From Juglans regia (lineage: Eukaryota > Streptophyta > Magnoliopsida > Fagales > Juglandaceae): 64,000 nucleotides of DNA. Location: NCBI RefSeq assembly GCF_001411555.2, contig NC_049916.1, positions 868,001 through 932,000 of the forward strand. Direction: 5' to 3'. Position numbers and translations under genes: made by a program. Shown here one piece after another: positions 10,967-22,700 of the stretch; positions within the stretch are counted from its first letter, which is position 1, and every line of letters starts with the position of its first letter. The notes under the pieces are model-generated. The model worked only from the letters and a program-made list of their open reading frames with translations, did no database searches and had not been told where the DNA came from.

Positions 10967-13900
10967 TACGTATCTATAAATTTTAAACCGTTCAAACTGG
11001 AAATTTTGTTGTTCGAACGGAAAAAATTTGTTGCAAAACTTGGCGGGAAGGTTTCTAGACCGTTTGAATGGAACAAATCTAGTTCGAACATATTCAAACA
11101 CCACATTTATACATTCGAACGTATAATATTAATCTCGATACGTAACTCAAAATATAAAAATATATATCATATATACGAATTCATAAATTCATTTTATGTA
11201 ATTAATTTAAAAGTATTTTAATGATTTCTTTTCTGTTAAAGAAGATTTTTAGTTAAATAAATATTATCAGTTATACACCACATAATATAAATCAATAATT
11301 ACTCCAGAAAAGATAAAATATTTAATTTATAACTAAAGAAAATCATCAAAACACTATATATACTGTCCATAACTATAACAAAAAAAAAATATAAAAAAAT
11401 AGAAACTACTATGATGCGAGGTCTCTGCACACATCCTCGACTGCAGCTAATCGTCTCTCTATCTGTGTCAGTCGAGTACTGAGCGTGACCTGAGTTGCAT
11501 TACTGGCATGAATCTTTATACGTAACTCAGAGATGCTAGCATTAATCTCTGTATGTAACTCAGAGATGCTTGTAGTAATCTCTATATGCAACTCAGACAT
11601 GACAGTATGTACTGCATCGATCACTTCTGATGTGTGTATGCCGTTCTCAGCACGCAGTTTGTCGGTCATCTCCTCGCGAGTAGATGTGCGTGATGCCTCA
11701 ACCTGTGTAGATGCCTCACCAGCCGATACTCTAGGATCTCTCGGCTGTTTATCTCTCTGAATATCAGCCCTGTCAGGAACAGGAGGTGCCGTTGATTGAT
11801 CCCATTGGCTCCCGTGCATGCTCGGCAACTTTTGGCACGACCCAGGAATATAGCAAAAATCGAGTGATCAAGATCCCGAACGACAACATATCTGTCATAA
11901 TGTACTGAGCCTCTGATCGGATCCTTTCAAATATATACCCCACGAGGTCAATCAGAATGTCACGAGCGACTCGTATCATAAATTTCGTGCCAACCTTGGT
12001 CTTGTGCTGTCGAGGGTTAATATTATTGGCGATTATCAAATTCATGATCTTGAATAAAAAAAGATAAATATGTTTGCCTAATGCTCGTCGTCCTATAGTA
12101 CACTGAAGTATCAGGACCAACAATCAGGTCTCTAACCTCATAATCAGCGAGTGTATCGACCTCATCTATGTAAACTGATCACTCGTCCTGAGAGGTCTCT
12201 ACATCACTTGAAGGATTAAACTCTCTAGGCAGCAGGTTTGGATAGGCATCGACCAGCTTAGGACTATTGAGATATGCAACAAGTTCATCTGCTGAAAATA
12301 ACTGGAGCTCCTCGAACACAGATCCTATATGCCCCTCTATCGTCTGGGCTGGCACCACCAAGCTCTTTATAGAACTCAGCAACGATGTCAACAAAGAAAA
12401 TGAACTTCATTCATTCTTCTCGCTGATCTAGGATTAGTGCCCAACCACGATCGTTGAATACTGATGGGAGGGAATGACCCTCCCATAGAGTCACAAAATC
12501 TGACAGTTTTACCTGCCGCACAAGTAAACCAATCCACTCTTGAACTATTTGGATGGAAGGTTCGCTTGATCTGCCACATTTACGGCTCTTGTAAGACATT
12601 ATTATGAATCTGAAATTTAAAAAATAAAATATATATTGAACATTAGTTATAAAATCTAATATGAGAAAAAATTTACAAAATTATATACTAATAACAATTT
12701 AATAAATTAATTGATATAAAAATTTAATAAAAAGATGAAAATAATTTAATAAGCTAATATAAAGTAATTGGTTCGAATGGAATCTGTAGTGGTTGAACGG
12801 AAAAAATCTTGTTTTGTTCAAACCGTTTGAACATCAAAAAGTGTTCAATCGAACAAGTTAACCCATTTGAACGCATTCAAATGGAAAATAGATCGAACTC
12901 GTCCATGGCTAAGTCAACTCAGCGGCTATGAAAACACTTAAAAAGACATTGATTCGGTGGGTTTTTTCGACAAAACACATACTACTCTTCATTTCTAATC
13001 ATCCTACATTAGATTTGTGATGTTCTACATGCTATTGATAGAAAAATGCAATTTTTTTAAAGAAAAAAAAATGATAAAACTCTAAAAATAAACGGTAAAA
13101 TAACTTATAAAGAGCATACATTTACTTTAGGTGGAAGAATGTTCGAGGTGGGTGGTGATTACGGTGGCAGACGATGCCGATTGATAATTGTTCAAACGTT
13201 TTCTCTCGTTTGCAAACAATTGTGACAGTGGCGTTGAAATGACTTCACCCGTGATATCTTATATGTGCATACCTGTTCGAACACTATATTTAACCATTCG
13301 AACAATTTTAAGATATTGTTTAAACGGTAGTATTTAGCCATTCGAAAGGTATTTGTTTCAAATTTAATAAAAATGTATATTATAATTAGTATTTGTTTTA
13401 AATGAAATTTATAATACTATAATTTAGTATAATATATATACTATTATAGTAGATTATATATACTGTAATATATATGTAATATTGTAGTATATTATACATA
13501 TATATACTATCATAGTATAATATTTTAAATGAAAACATAATAACTTATATATATTTTGTTATAGTATAATAGTAATATATTATAATACTTTACTATTAAA
13601 GTATTATATATGATAATATATATATGAAGTAGAGGGAAAATATCCCACCAATTAATGACTCGTGGATTACCGTTCGAATGTATTATATCACCGTTTGAAT
13701 GGTTTATTGCAGTGGTGAGAAAATATTCCTCCAATTAATAACTCGTAGATTATCGTTTGAATGTATTTTTCATCGTTCGAATGCGTCACCTAAAATTTTT
13801 GCAAGCGGAAAAACTTGCGCACTGAAAATTTTTCGTGTTCGACCGGCAATTATTTCTATTCGAACGGTAAGTGAGAACTTAAAACATTTTCGCACACTAT

Positions 13901-14345
13901 CAGTCTCTCATTTTGCTCTCTTCTCCCTTTTCTCTCCAAAATCTTTCATTTTTTTCATACAATCATTCATTCTATCATCTTTCAAAGAGGGTTGCACACT
14001 TATTTTGCTTAACGGTATGATTTTCTTTTTTATTTTATTTCCAAATCAATTATTGATTCTATTTTATATATATATATATATATATTGTGTAGGTGTTTAT
14101 TGGATTAAATTTGAAATATATGTTGTATATTTTTCATATTTCGTATATATAATTAATATTTGAAGTATATATGTTGTATGTTTGTAGTGTTTTTTGAGTA
14201 TGAGTTTATGATGTTTTCTGATATTGTGTTTCATTTGATCTGACTGGTGTTTGGATTCTGGATTGAAACCGTTCGAACACTATAATATTCCGTTCGAACT
14301 AATTATCTTGTTCGAACAGACATTTAAGTGTTCGAACGGTTGTAC
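10967..14345. repeat. Array of TTCGAACGG-like motifs within the transposon block
   Basis: Variants of ccgttcgaacgg are scattered here on both strands: for example near 11014, 12770, 13265, 13295, 13672, 13692, 13757, 13773, 13858, 14268, 14291, 14310 and 14331. Clustered short subterminal motifs are a hallmark of CACTA (En/Spm) transposons, where the element's own protein binds them. The same motif occurs in the matching block at 36340-36785. The stretch 12600-13560 otherwise shows only AT-rich filler and TA-rich runs. Confidence 0.55.
11409..12600 (-). pseudogene. Putative plant transposon protein (transposon-associated domain), frameshifted
   Basis: Minus-strand pieces in order: SYKSRKCGRSSEPSIQI near 12597; EELQLFSADELVAYLNSP near 12310; HKTKVGTKFMIRVARD, LVGYIFERIRSEAQY and FGILITRFLL from 12020 to 11840; a polar coiled tail (SELHTEINASISELRI) ending at 11409. 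This pattern, especially GYIFERIRSEAQY before an EPMG(S/P)INGT stretch, is that of the 'putative plant transposon protein' family found in many plant repeats. At least two stops and a frame change divide it. The tail has an internal near-repeat of SELHxEI. Its function is not established. Confidence 0.6.
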
Positions 14346-14699
14346 TCATGAGTTGTGATACTTAAGTTATAAATAACTTAAAAATAATAAACAAAAGAAT
14401 TATTATTACTTAAACTCATATTAATGCTTAAAAGATAATTAATTAAAAACTATGGGGACTAACTTAAAAATAATAAAATTAATTATAATTAATACTTAAA
14501 AATAATAAACATAAAAATTATTAATACTTAAACACATATTAATACTTAAAAGATAATTAATTAAAAACTATGAGGACTAACTTAAAAAATAATAAAATTA
14601 AATTTTAATTTATACTTAAAAATAATAAACATAAGAAGAGTATATTTTTTTAACTCCCCTACTATTTGACGTTGAAATTGCTATATAGTCTCGATGTTA

Positions 14700-15800
14700 T
14701 GCATATTGAGAAAAATTTATGCGAGTCCGTGTTAGAAACATTGATGTAAATTGAAGGTAAAACGAATGATAATATAAACTCACAGAAAGATCTAAAATAT
14801 ATGGGAATCAGACCTAAAATGTACTTGCAACAAAGTGGTTCGTCTGTCTACATGCCAATTGGGTTGTATACATTGTCAAGAAGCGAAAGGGCTACATTTT
14901 GTGAGTGATTGTAGAAAATTAAATTACTAGACGGGTATGCCTCGAATATAACAAGGTGTGTGCAAACAAATGACTGGACTAAAAAGTCATTATTATCATG
15001 TATTTTTACAACGTATCTTGCCTGTTGGTATCTGTGAGTTCTTGACGAGAAATGTGCGGATTGCGCTAATTGAGTTGGGTGCATTTTTTAAATATATATG
15101 TGCTAGAACGTTGAATGTAGAAGTTTTAGATCGTATGAAACGAGAAATTTCTATAATATTGTCTAAGTTGGAGAGTATTTACCCACCGTCATTTTTCGAC
15201 TTCATGGTTCACTTAGCCGTTCATTTGCCATGTGAGGCTCAACTTGCAGAACCAGTCCAGTATAGATGGATGTATCCCATTAAATGGTTTATTAGAAAGT
15301 TGAAATGTATAGTGGGTAAAAAGGCTCACTCCGAAGGATCAATTGCAGAAACATATATTAATGATGAGTGACACATTCTATTCCAAATACTTCCACGACG
15401 TTAACACAAGGTTTGATCAGCCAGAAAGAAACTTTAACATTGGCCAAGCAAAACAACAGAACGATTTTTCTGTATTTTCCCAGCAAGTATGTCCACTTGG
15501 TGCTCAACATGGATATGATTTGTGTAAAATGGAGTTCAAAAAGGCTCAGTGGTACGTGCTAAACAATTGCCCTGAGATAGAAAGCCACTTAAAGTAAGTT
15601 CAAATTAATTGTTAATAATCATTGAATTTACTTATTAAACGAATTTACTTATTAAATAATTATAAAAAATATACTTATTGTTGATAATTTTTAATTTCAG
15701 TGATCATATGAACGTGCTCAAAGAACTGAGAGTAAATGATATAGACCAGAGACATGAACATGAATTCCCAAAATGGTTCGAACAACAAGTAATGACATTA
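14700..15800 (+). pseudogene. CACTA transposon remnant: DUF4218 domain, copy A
   Basis: The frame starting near 14958 contains ILPVGICEFLTRNVRIALIE, LESIYPPSFFDFMVHLAVHL, PVQYRWMYPIKWFIRKL and GSIAETYINDE, in the order found in DUF4218, a domain C-terminal to Transposase_21 in plant CACTA elements. A frame change at the end leads into YSKYFHDVNTRFD and further residues to about 15597, followed by an intron-like gap and one more small exon-like piece (15710-15800). Upstream (14700-14950) a decayed part of the same protein is visible. The domain's molecular role is unknown. It is a dead fragment; the DDE transposase core is absent. Confidence 0.85.
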
Positions 15801-15929
15801 ATATAGATGCAATTTTGCACTAACTTAAAAAATAGATTGGATTGTTAACGGTGGAATGTTTATGCTTTATTTAATATGTAAATTGTACAAACGCATGTAA
15901 GTAATCCGAACGATATATCAGACGAACTA

Positions 15930-17690
15930 TATCATTCGTCTGCAAATCAGGCATCCAACTTGTGAAAGATGCAAACCTCCGAGCCCTTTCCCTCTCCCGA
16001 GTTTTCATCAATCTACGAGCATGCTCCGTTCTGTTTAATGATCCCTTGAGGGCTACCATCGTCGTTCTCTGGCAGTTGAAGGGACTCGGCTTCTGCTGAC
16101 ACCGGTTCATTGTTTCTTTTATTTTCACCAAATTCATCTCTCTGTGATTTCTCCCACCAGGATTGATTGCTGTCTTCACTGTTGAGTAAAGTATTGGGGG
16201 ATTCATCCCCATCGGCAAACAGCAACAAATCCATTTTTGTGTAGATTTAATGAACAATATTTCCCAGGGTGTGACAATACCTGAAATTTTGTTATTCAAA
16301 TATTACTTTATGCCTCTTCATATTCTGTCATCTTGTGCAGTATCTCCATCCGAAATAATATCCGCATTTCATATCTTGTGCTTATTAAGGAAAAAAAAGT
16401 TATGAAAAAAGAGTCCAATTGATAAATCAAGAAAATAAACAAGCGTATGGAGATGCAAGATTAGCGAAAATGAAAAAGGATACTCTCGAACTACATCTTT
16501 TGAAGCAAATCCAGTACATCCTGGATCAAATGCCTAAAGGATGGAATGTTATCTTTGTGCCATGCAGCCAACTCCTTGGGTTCACTGAGTAAACACTTTT
16601 GTCACATCAAGAACCATGCTACACAAGCATCATCAGATTTTACCTCAAGATTTTGACTCTCAAGCGGAGATCTCATTCCACGCTTTTGATATAACCAATA
16701 TATGGATGAGTTCACAAGCCAACAAGCCACTCAGCCAAAGCCCCCAAGTCTACTCCTTCAGACTCAAGTCCTTGTTGGATCTTACTGCAAAGATTACTGA
16801 AGAAGGCTTCACGAGTTTCTAACCGAAAGTCAAGAGTGGCTTCATCCTGCATCTTGGAAGCCTCGGTCAAAAAGTTTTCTCCAGCTGAGGCAGATGAAGA
16901 GACTGGCTGCTCAATTTCTTGGTGCAATTTAGTCAATCTATCATCCTTTTCCTTTTGAATCTCCTGTTGGGACATGTACTTTGGTTGTAAAGTTAGACTA
17001 CAACAACGAGGTTTCTTAATCTGCTTCACCCAACATTTTAGAAATTTCAACTTCTTTGAGTTATTACATTCCCGCGCAAAGTAAACTTCTCCCAGGTCTA
17101 GCTCAAGTAGTTCTAATGCTTTCTTGCAGAAGGCCTTCCACGTGAGGTCTTGAAGCATGCGTAACTTCTTCTTTTTCTTTTTCCCATCTCAAGGGTTGTC
17201 ACCTTATTAGATGGTGAAGTCGAGCCACTTCTGCTCCACCAAAATCGTGTACCATGTTTGGAGGATAAACTCCATCTTCTATAATAGACAGGAGAGCTGA
17301 AGAAAATGCGAAAGGCTTGAGAACTCCCAGATGAGAATCACCATTTCCATTAGAAAGAGACACTACTGCCCAGCTGTCTTTTCTATAAAGAAAACTCGAG
17401 AATCTGCCAAATGGGCAAGGATTTTCTCTGCACAAACTCGCCCAATTCCATTGCCAGCATGTCAAGAAACCTATCTGCAAAAAAGCCACCAGAACATTTT
17501 TTCAGGTTTCTCTTAAGAGTGCCCCAATGTTCATGCACGAGAATCGGATCAGATAAATGGCCCACAAACTTTGCACACTCTGTGCCTTTGTACAGCCTTA
17601 ATATGGAGTTTTACCATCCCATCAATACTGCATTAGATTGGTCTCCCTGGCTAACTATTACTTGAGCAATGTGAGACTTACTATATATAA
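15930..17690 (-). pseudogene. Pieces of an unidentified multi-exon host-like gene, copy A
   Basis: On the minus strand there are coding-like blocks separated by gaps: 17565-17200 (HWGTLKRNLKKCSGGFFADR, VVSLSNGNGDSHLGVLKPFA, VYPPNMVHDFGGAEVARLHH), 17158-16712 (LTWKAFCKKALELLELDLGE, LSIQ-type helical text, LESEGVDLGALAEWLVGL), about 16590-16480 (KELAAWHKDNIPSFRHLIQD) and 16234-15940 (MDLLLFADGDESPNTLLNSE, then RERERARRFASFTSWMPDLQ). The composition is that of an ordinary host protein, not a transposase. I cannot name the gene. Frame changes and stops within the blocks indicate a pseudogene. The last block recurs at 38640-38345. The pieces may have been captured by the adjacent CACTA element or may be part of the duplicated host segment. 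Confidence 0.55.
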
Positions 17691-17820
17691 TGATTGGCCT
17701 AAGTGACCAATGCAATACATGTACATCTTGCAAGTAGGTTTTACACTCTTGTAAACAAGTTTAAGAAATTGTAATATATATTTATATATATATAATTTGT
17801 AAAATATAAACATATAAATA

Positions 17821-17945
17821 TAAATATTAAGTATTTAAGTGTGGGCGGGGCTAGGCGGGGTCAGCCCGCTCCCCGCCCCCACTAGTATCTTTTATGCGGG
17901 GCGGGGTAGTAGGGGGCGAGCTCCCGCTGCCCACCCTGGTTTGTT
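17821..17945. repeat. G/C-rich inverted motif cluster
   Basis: Short complementary runs (gggcggggctaggcgggg, then cccgctccccgccccc, then gcggggcggggta, then ctcccgctgcccaccc) lie in AT-rich surroundings. This is the style of a hAT-type element end with GC-rich subterminal repeats. No partner end or target duplication was found, so its boundaries are uncertain. Confidence 0.4.
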
Positions 17946-18831
17946 GGGCGGGATAGCAAAATTGGTGGTTGTGAATATGTTTTTTGTCTTTGGATAATTG
18001 TTTTTTTTTTTTTGGTAATGGTTGCCTCCAAAACCAAAAAGCATAATTATTAGTTTGGTCAAATTCATCTTTAAAATTTGGTCAATATTATATTTTTTTT
18101 ACATTTTCTATTCCATTTAAATTCAATCTCCACATTAGATTATCCATTCACTCTCTATATAATAATAAAATATTATTAATTTAATAATTTTTTATTTAAT
18201 TTATTTTTATAACATTTTGTAGCTCTACCAATTAAATGTTAATAATAGCTATATTCTAATTAGATTTATATTAAAAAATTATATTTTCAAAAGTCTTTTA
18301 ATACTAATAACAAAAAATATTTGATTAAACTTCTATAAAATTCTATCTAAATTTCTTAATTATAAATCAGGTAGTATTTTTGCTTGGAGTGAGGAACTAA
18401 TATTTTAATGTTTTCTTGGAAAGAGAAATTAGTATTTTAATGTTTGGTGAATCAATTGTAGTTCTCCATCTTTGTCCAACTACTATAACAAAAATGTAAA
18501 TTATTTTAAATTTGTCCAATTCAATGTGAGATGTTTTTTACATTGATTATGTAAATTTTAACCGACTTTCTCATTTGGTCAAGCCAATGAAGATACTCTT
18601 ATAACAAAAGAAAAAGTCAACAAAGTTTGTTTGTGTGTTCCAAACTCTCTCTTCAAAGTTCAAAGATTCTACACTCTCCCTCGAAGTTCACTTCCCCCAT
18701 CCCAAATAATAGAAAACTCTATATATCATATAATTAAATCAGAGAAACAAATACGTCCACCATTTTGACGCTAAATTCTCCTAAATAAATACCATATTAT
18801 TAGTTCCTTCAACCTCAAAAAATAATTTAGT

Positions 18832-18989
18832 CACAAAAATATTTTATAAAGTAAACTCAGAAATTTATGTGATTTGATATGATATGTCAGATTTTAAAAT
18901 TATTTTTATACTTTTATTGTAAATCAGATCTAACGTATCACATAAAGTCAAATCAATTTGTGAACTTATTTTTATGAAATCTTTTTGTG
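18832..18989. mobile_element. Foldback MITE, unit 1
   Basis: The two arms are inverted copies: left cacaaaaatattttataaag with aaatttatgtgatttgatat, and right ending in tttatgaaatctttttgtg with atcacataaagtcaaatcaa. About 158 bp, non-coding. The same element sits at 43195-43352 in unit 2, so it was inserted before those copies separated. Confidence 0.7.
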
Positions 18990-19228
18990 GTTATATCACT
19001 TCTCATTCTACCGTGAGTAGCATTTTTAAAATTCTACCCATTAGACCCTCTAGGGTGGTCAAATCTTAAATGTTTCATTAAAAAGGTCATTATTTTAAAA
19101 ACCAAAAAATATATATATAGGATGATAATAAAAATATGATCGTGATTATATTTTTCTTATGATAATAAAGTCGAGCGAGATTTTCCCATGCATCTTAGAA
19201 AATAAAAATGACTCGTTTTGATAAAACT

Positions 19229-19244
19229 ACACACACACACAGAC

Positions 19245-19300
<56 letters not shown>
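19229..19300. repeat. Compound microsatellite (CA)n(TA)n(GA)n
   Basis: Short CA, TA and long GA dinucleotide runs. Unit 3 has the same compound array at 63107-63159. Unit 2 has only a short remnant near 43590-43612. Confidence 0.9.
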
Positions 19301-19301
<1 letters not shown>

Positions 19302-19674
19302 ATTTGCATCGTCCTTCTCTTCAAATAGCAAAATGTCTGATATAGCATCTAATTGCGTTGTGGATAAGAGTGGCGCATGATTGATATTAGGTTGCAAGCA
19401 AGGGTTGTTGATAAATAATAGCTGGTTTTGAGAAAAATATGAAGTTCATGGAAGTAGAGCTTCTTTCGAGTTTCTCATTAATTCATTGCCTTTCATTGAA
19501 AGGAAACGTGGCATTTGAATATGGCTAGAGATACATAGAACGTTGGCTCGCTCCCTGATCTTCTGGTTGATCTCTAGTCCCCATTTATATTGCTATATGC
19601 ATTATGATACATTTTACTTCCCAACATATACTCACCCTTCACCTTTTTGGCTGGATAAGAAATTACTGGTAGAT

Positions 19675-19787
19675 TCAATTCGGTTCTGTTGACTGATTAT
19701 GAGACCAGTATTCTGAGACAAGCTGCCCAAAAAGTGACCCTTCTCTCTTCATTAGTTTCGTTGGCTCATCAAACTCCACTAGTTTCC
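19675..19787 (-). CDS. Terminal coding exon of ABCC copy 1
   Basis: This 113-bp exon is easily missed because reading on past exon 10 meets a stop within 12 bases (GELH then stop). The donor g|gtgagt at 20601/20600 and the acceptor tttcag at 19793-19788 join in phase 1 to give [20 protein letters not shown], then [11 protein letters not shown] and the stop at 19677-19675. This matches the conserved ABCC C-terminal tail. The intron is 813 bp. Confidence 0.9.
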
Positions 19788-22700
19788 CTGAAATAGAATG
19801 GAACGATTTCTTTCAAAAATCTTCAACACTTGATAATTCAGTGCACATCTCTATCAACATTTTCATATTTATATGATGTCGTTTGTCTAGTTACATGGAC
19901 ATTAGTATCACCTCCTCAATTCTATACACTAGCTGTTGGACCCAAGAATTTGAGACATACTAATCTTTTACCATAATGGTCATACAAACTGATACAATAG
20001 TCATATGTGGCAATGCATGTCAGCAAATAAACTGAAATGGGTGTTATATTTGTTAGCTTTAAAAAACAAAATAAAAATAATAATTTAAAACAAAACTTGG
20101 GTATTCGGCCACCCACGTCAGTCCATGGGGCAGACCACTTCTTCTGGGGGTGAGGGCCAATCGCCCTAGGGGGTGGATATATCCACACCCTATGACCACA
20201 AATTGGCGTGGCAGTCCTAGGTGGCAATCCTATGTGGCACTACCATGCCACGTAATGACCAGACATGGCACCCATTTTCCCATGTTTTTTCTTATTTTTT
20301 AGTTTTGTGGCTTATCATTATTTTCTATTTTTTGAAGCTGACATGGCACCCACATCAAGTCATTGCACGGCATGGCAGTGCCACATAGGACTGCCATGCC
20401 AATTTGTAAGGCCCTTCCAAGTTAAATATAGGATTTACCATTAGAAACATAGTTGGCATACACTAATCACTATCAAAGGGACAACACCCCCATCCCCCAC
20501 TCATAAAAGAAAAATTAATAGTCAGTTCAACTGTCTTAAACGATGATGCTGCCTAGAAAATACACTATGGATGAGGGTTAGGGTAATTAATGTAACTCAC
20601 CATCACTGATGGAAAGAACCATGCCGCAATCCATCACTGTTGGTATCCTGTGGGCCACCGTAATCACTGTACAATTAGAAAATTCAGTCCGAATTGTCTT
20701 CTGTAGAATCATGTCTGTTGCATTATCAATTGATGCAGTTGCCTCATCAAGCACTAATATCCGACTTCTCCTTAAAAGTGCACGGCCCAAGCAGAACAAT
20801 TGTCGTTGTCCTTGGCTCCAATTTGATCCATCTTCAACAACTGAAAAACATGTTTTTTTTTTTTCAAAACAAATTAGTTGTCATTGGTGAACACAACCAT
20901 AAGTAGAAGCAGATAGTTTACCAAAATGTCAGAGCCTTACCAACAGAGTCTAAGCCCTTTTTTTTCTCCTTCACAGCCTCTTGAAGCTGACATTTTTCCA
21001 GAACCTTCAAATGAAAATCGCCCCTTGTTCAATATTCCCAACCCATGAGATAAACTAGCAAAACAAGAATGAGGCAGACCTAATGATTACTACTGGTGCC
21101 GAAATAACCAAAGGTGTAAGAGACATGAAGAAGTACCTCCCATATTTCCTTCTCAGAATGTTGAGACAAGGGATCCAAATTATATCTCATAGTACCATTG
21201 AAAAGAGTAGGATCTTGAGGAATGATTCCAAAACGCGACCGCAGATCATGAAGTCCAATCGTAGAAATGTCAATGCCATCTACTATAATCTTCCCTCCTT
21301 CTGGCTCCACTAGACGAAATAGAGCACCTATGAGAGTAGTCTTTCCACTGCCGGTTCTGCCAACAATACCTATTTTCTGCCCTCCTTCAAATGTGCAACT
21401 AATTCCATGAAGAACAAGAGGTGTATCGGGCCTATATCTTATCTGTTTTAAGATCGATATTCTCAATTTCTCAGGCTCTTGGCATGATAACCTTCAGTAA
21501 TTCTAACAATAAAAGAAAATAAATATTTACCTGCAAATCAAGTATCTCCACTTTACCCAAAGAAGGCCAATTAGTTGGAGGACGGCTTCCTTCTATTACT
21601 TCAGGGGCCTCATTGGGTATATGCATGTATTGATTTACCCTTTCTACAGAAATGATGTAATTTGCAAGAGTGCACTGGTTTTGTATTGAGAAGACAAAGA
21701 ACATGTTTAATGAAAGACCATACGAAATTGTCATTCCAATAAACCCTGCAACAGAAGTAGTTGTTATATTAATAAAAAAAACTTCGTAATAAAAATAATC
21801 TGATTCAAACATTTTGTGGCTGAAAATGACTCAAAAGTGAATTTCTAAATTGAAGCATCCATAAAGGAACTGTAATTACGAGAAGATTGCTTGCTCAAAC
21901 AAAAATGAAAAAAAGAATAGTCTAGAAGAAAGCAATAATGACTACTCTTCAGGGAAAACTACTACTTACCAGAGCTAAAAGTTCCAGGAGGAAGCAAAAC
22001 CATGCACAGTGCAGCAGACGCAAGAAAAATTGCACTGATTGTTTCTAATCTTTGGATCAGCCACTCATTCGCAGCAAAATTATGGAAGAAAGGACTAGCG
22101 TTTGTGTCTATTAGGTTAAAAGTTTTTGCAAAAAACCGATCTTCCTCCTCAAAAGCTCTTATAGTCATGGCTCCTGCTACAGACTCAGCTAGATGATTTG
22201 CTACCAAGGACTTGGTTGTGCCATTGATACGCATCAACTCTTTTGCAGAGGAAAAATAATATCTCTGTAGATAAAGAATGGCATGACTGTTATACTAGCT
22301 ATTCATATAAAAGAGAATTAAGATAAGATTTCCCCAAGAAAAGAAGGATGCTCCTGTTTTAAGAGCAAGGCATGAAGGTTGTGACTAGTATACAATTGAA
22401 CCAATCAGCAGAAAAAATGTCCCCTATTTTCAAGTTTTTCTGCAACAAAGCAATAATATCCATTGCACAGAAAAGAGAGAGGACAAAATAAACCGGCTAG
22501 AAGAACTGAAAGGATTAGTTGATAACACAAAAATGCTTACGAAATACAAAACTGAAAAGATTAAGTAACTCGGATTAAGTTTAGATTCGAAACATTGTCT
22601 TAGATATTTCAAACTATTTGCCCCCAATCTTTTCCCTACAACACATGAAAATGCAACTATTTGCCCCAACAAAATTCAATTTACATGGTGGCATCCTTGC

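Larger units (their letters stand above)
18305..19674. repeat. ABCC 3'-flank block, unit 1
   Basis: Starting at aataacaaaaaatatttgat, this runs nearly unbroken to the ABCC stop codon and matches 42668-44011 in unit 2. Its right part matches 62757-63533 in unit 3. It is non-coding 3' flank. It contains a foldback MITE (18832-18989) and a (TA)n(GA)n microsatellite. Conservation of this flank shows that the duplication unit extends at least 1.3 kb past the gene. Confidence 0.9.

Noticed and set aside
13699..14163. A 154-codon plus frame rich in Phe, Ile and Ser
   Set aside because: It runs through motif-array and TA-rich repeat sequence; its composition follows the base composition.
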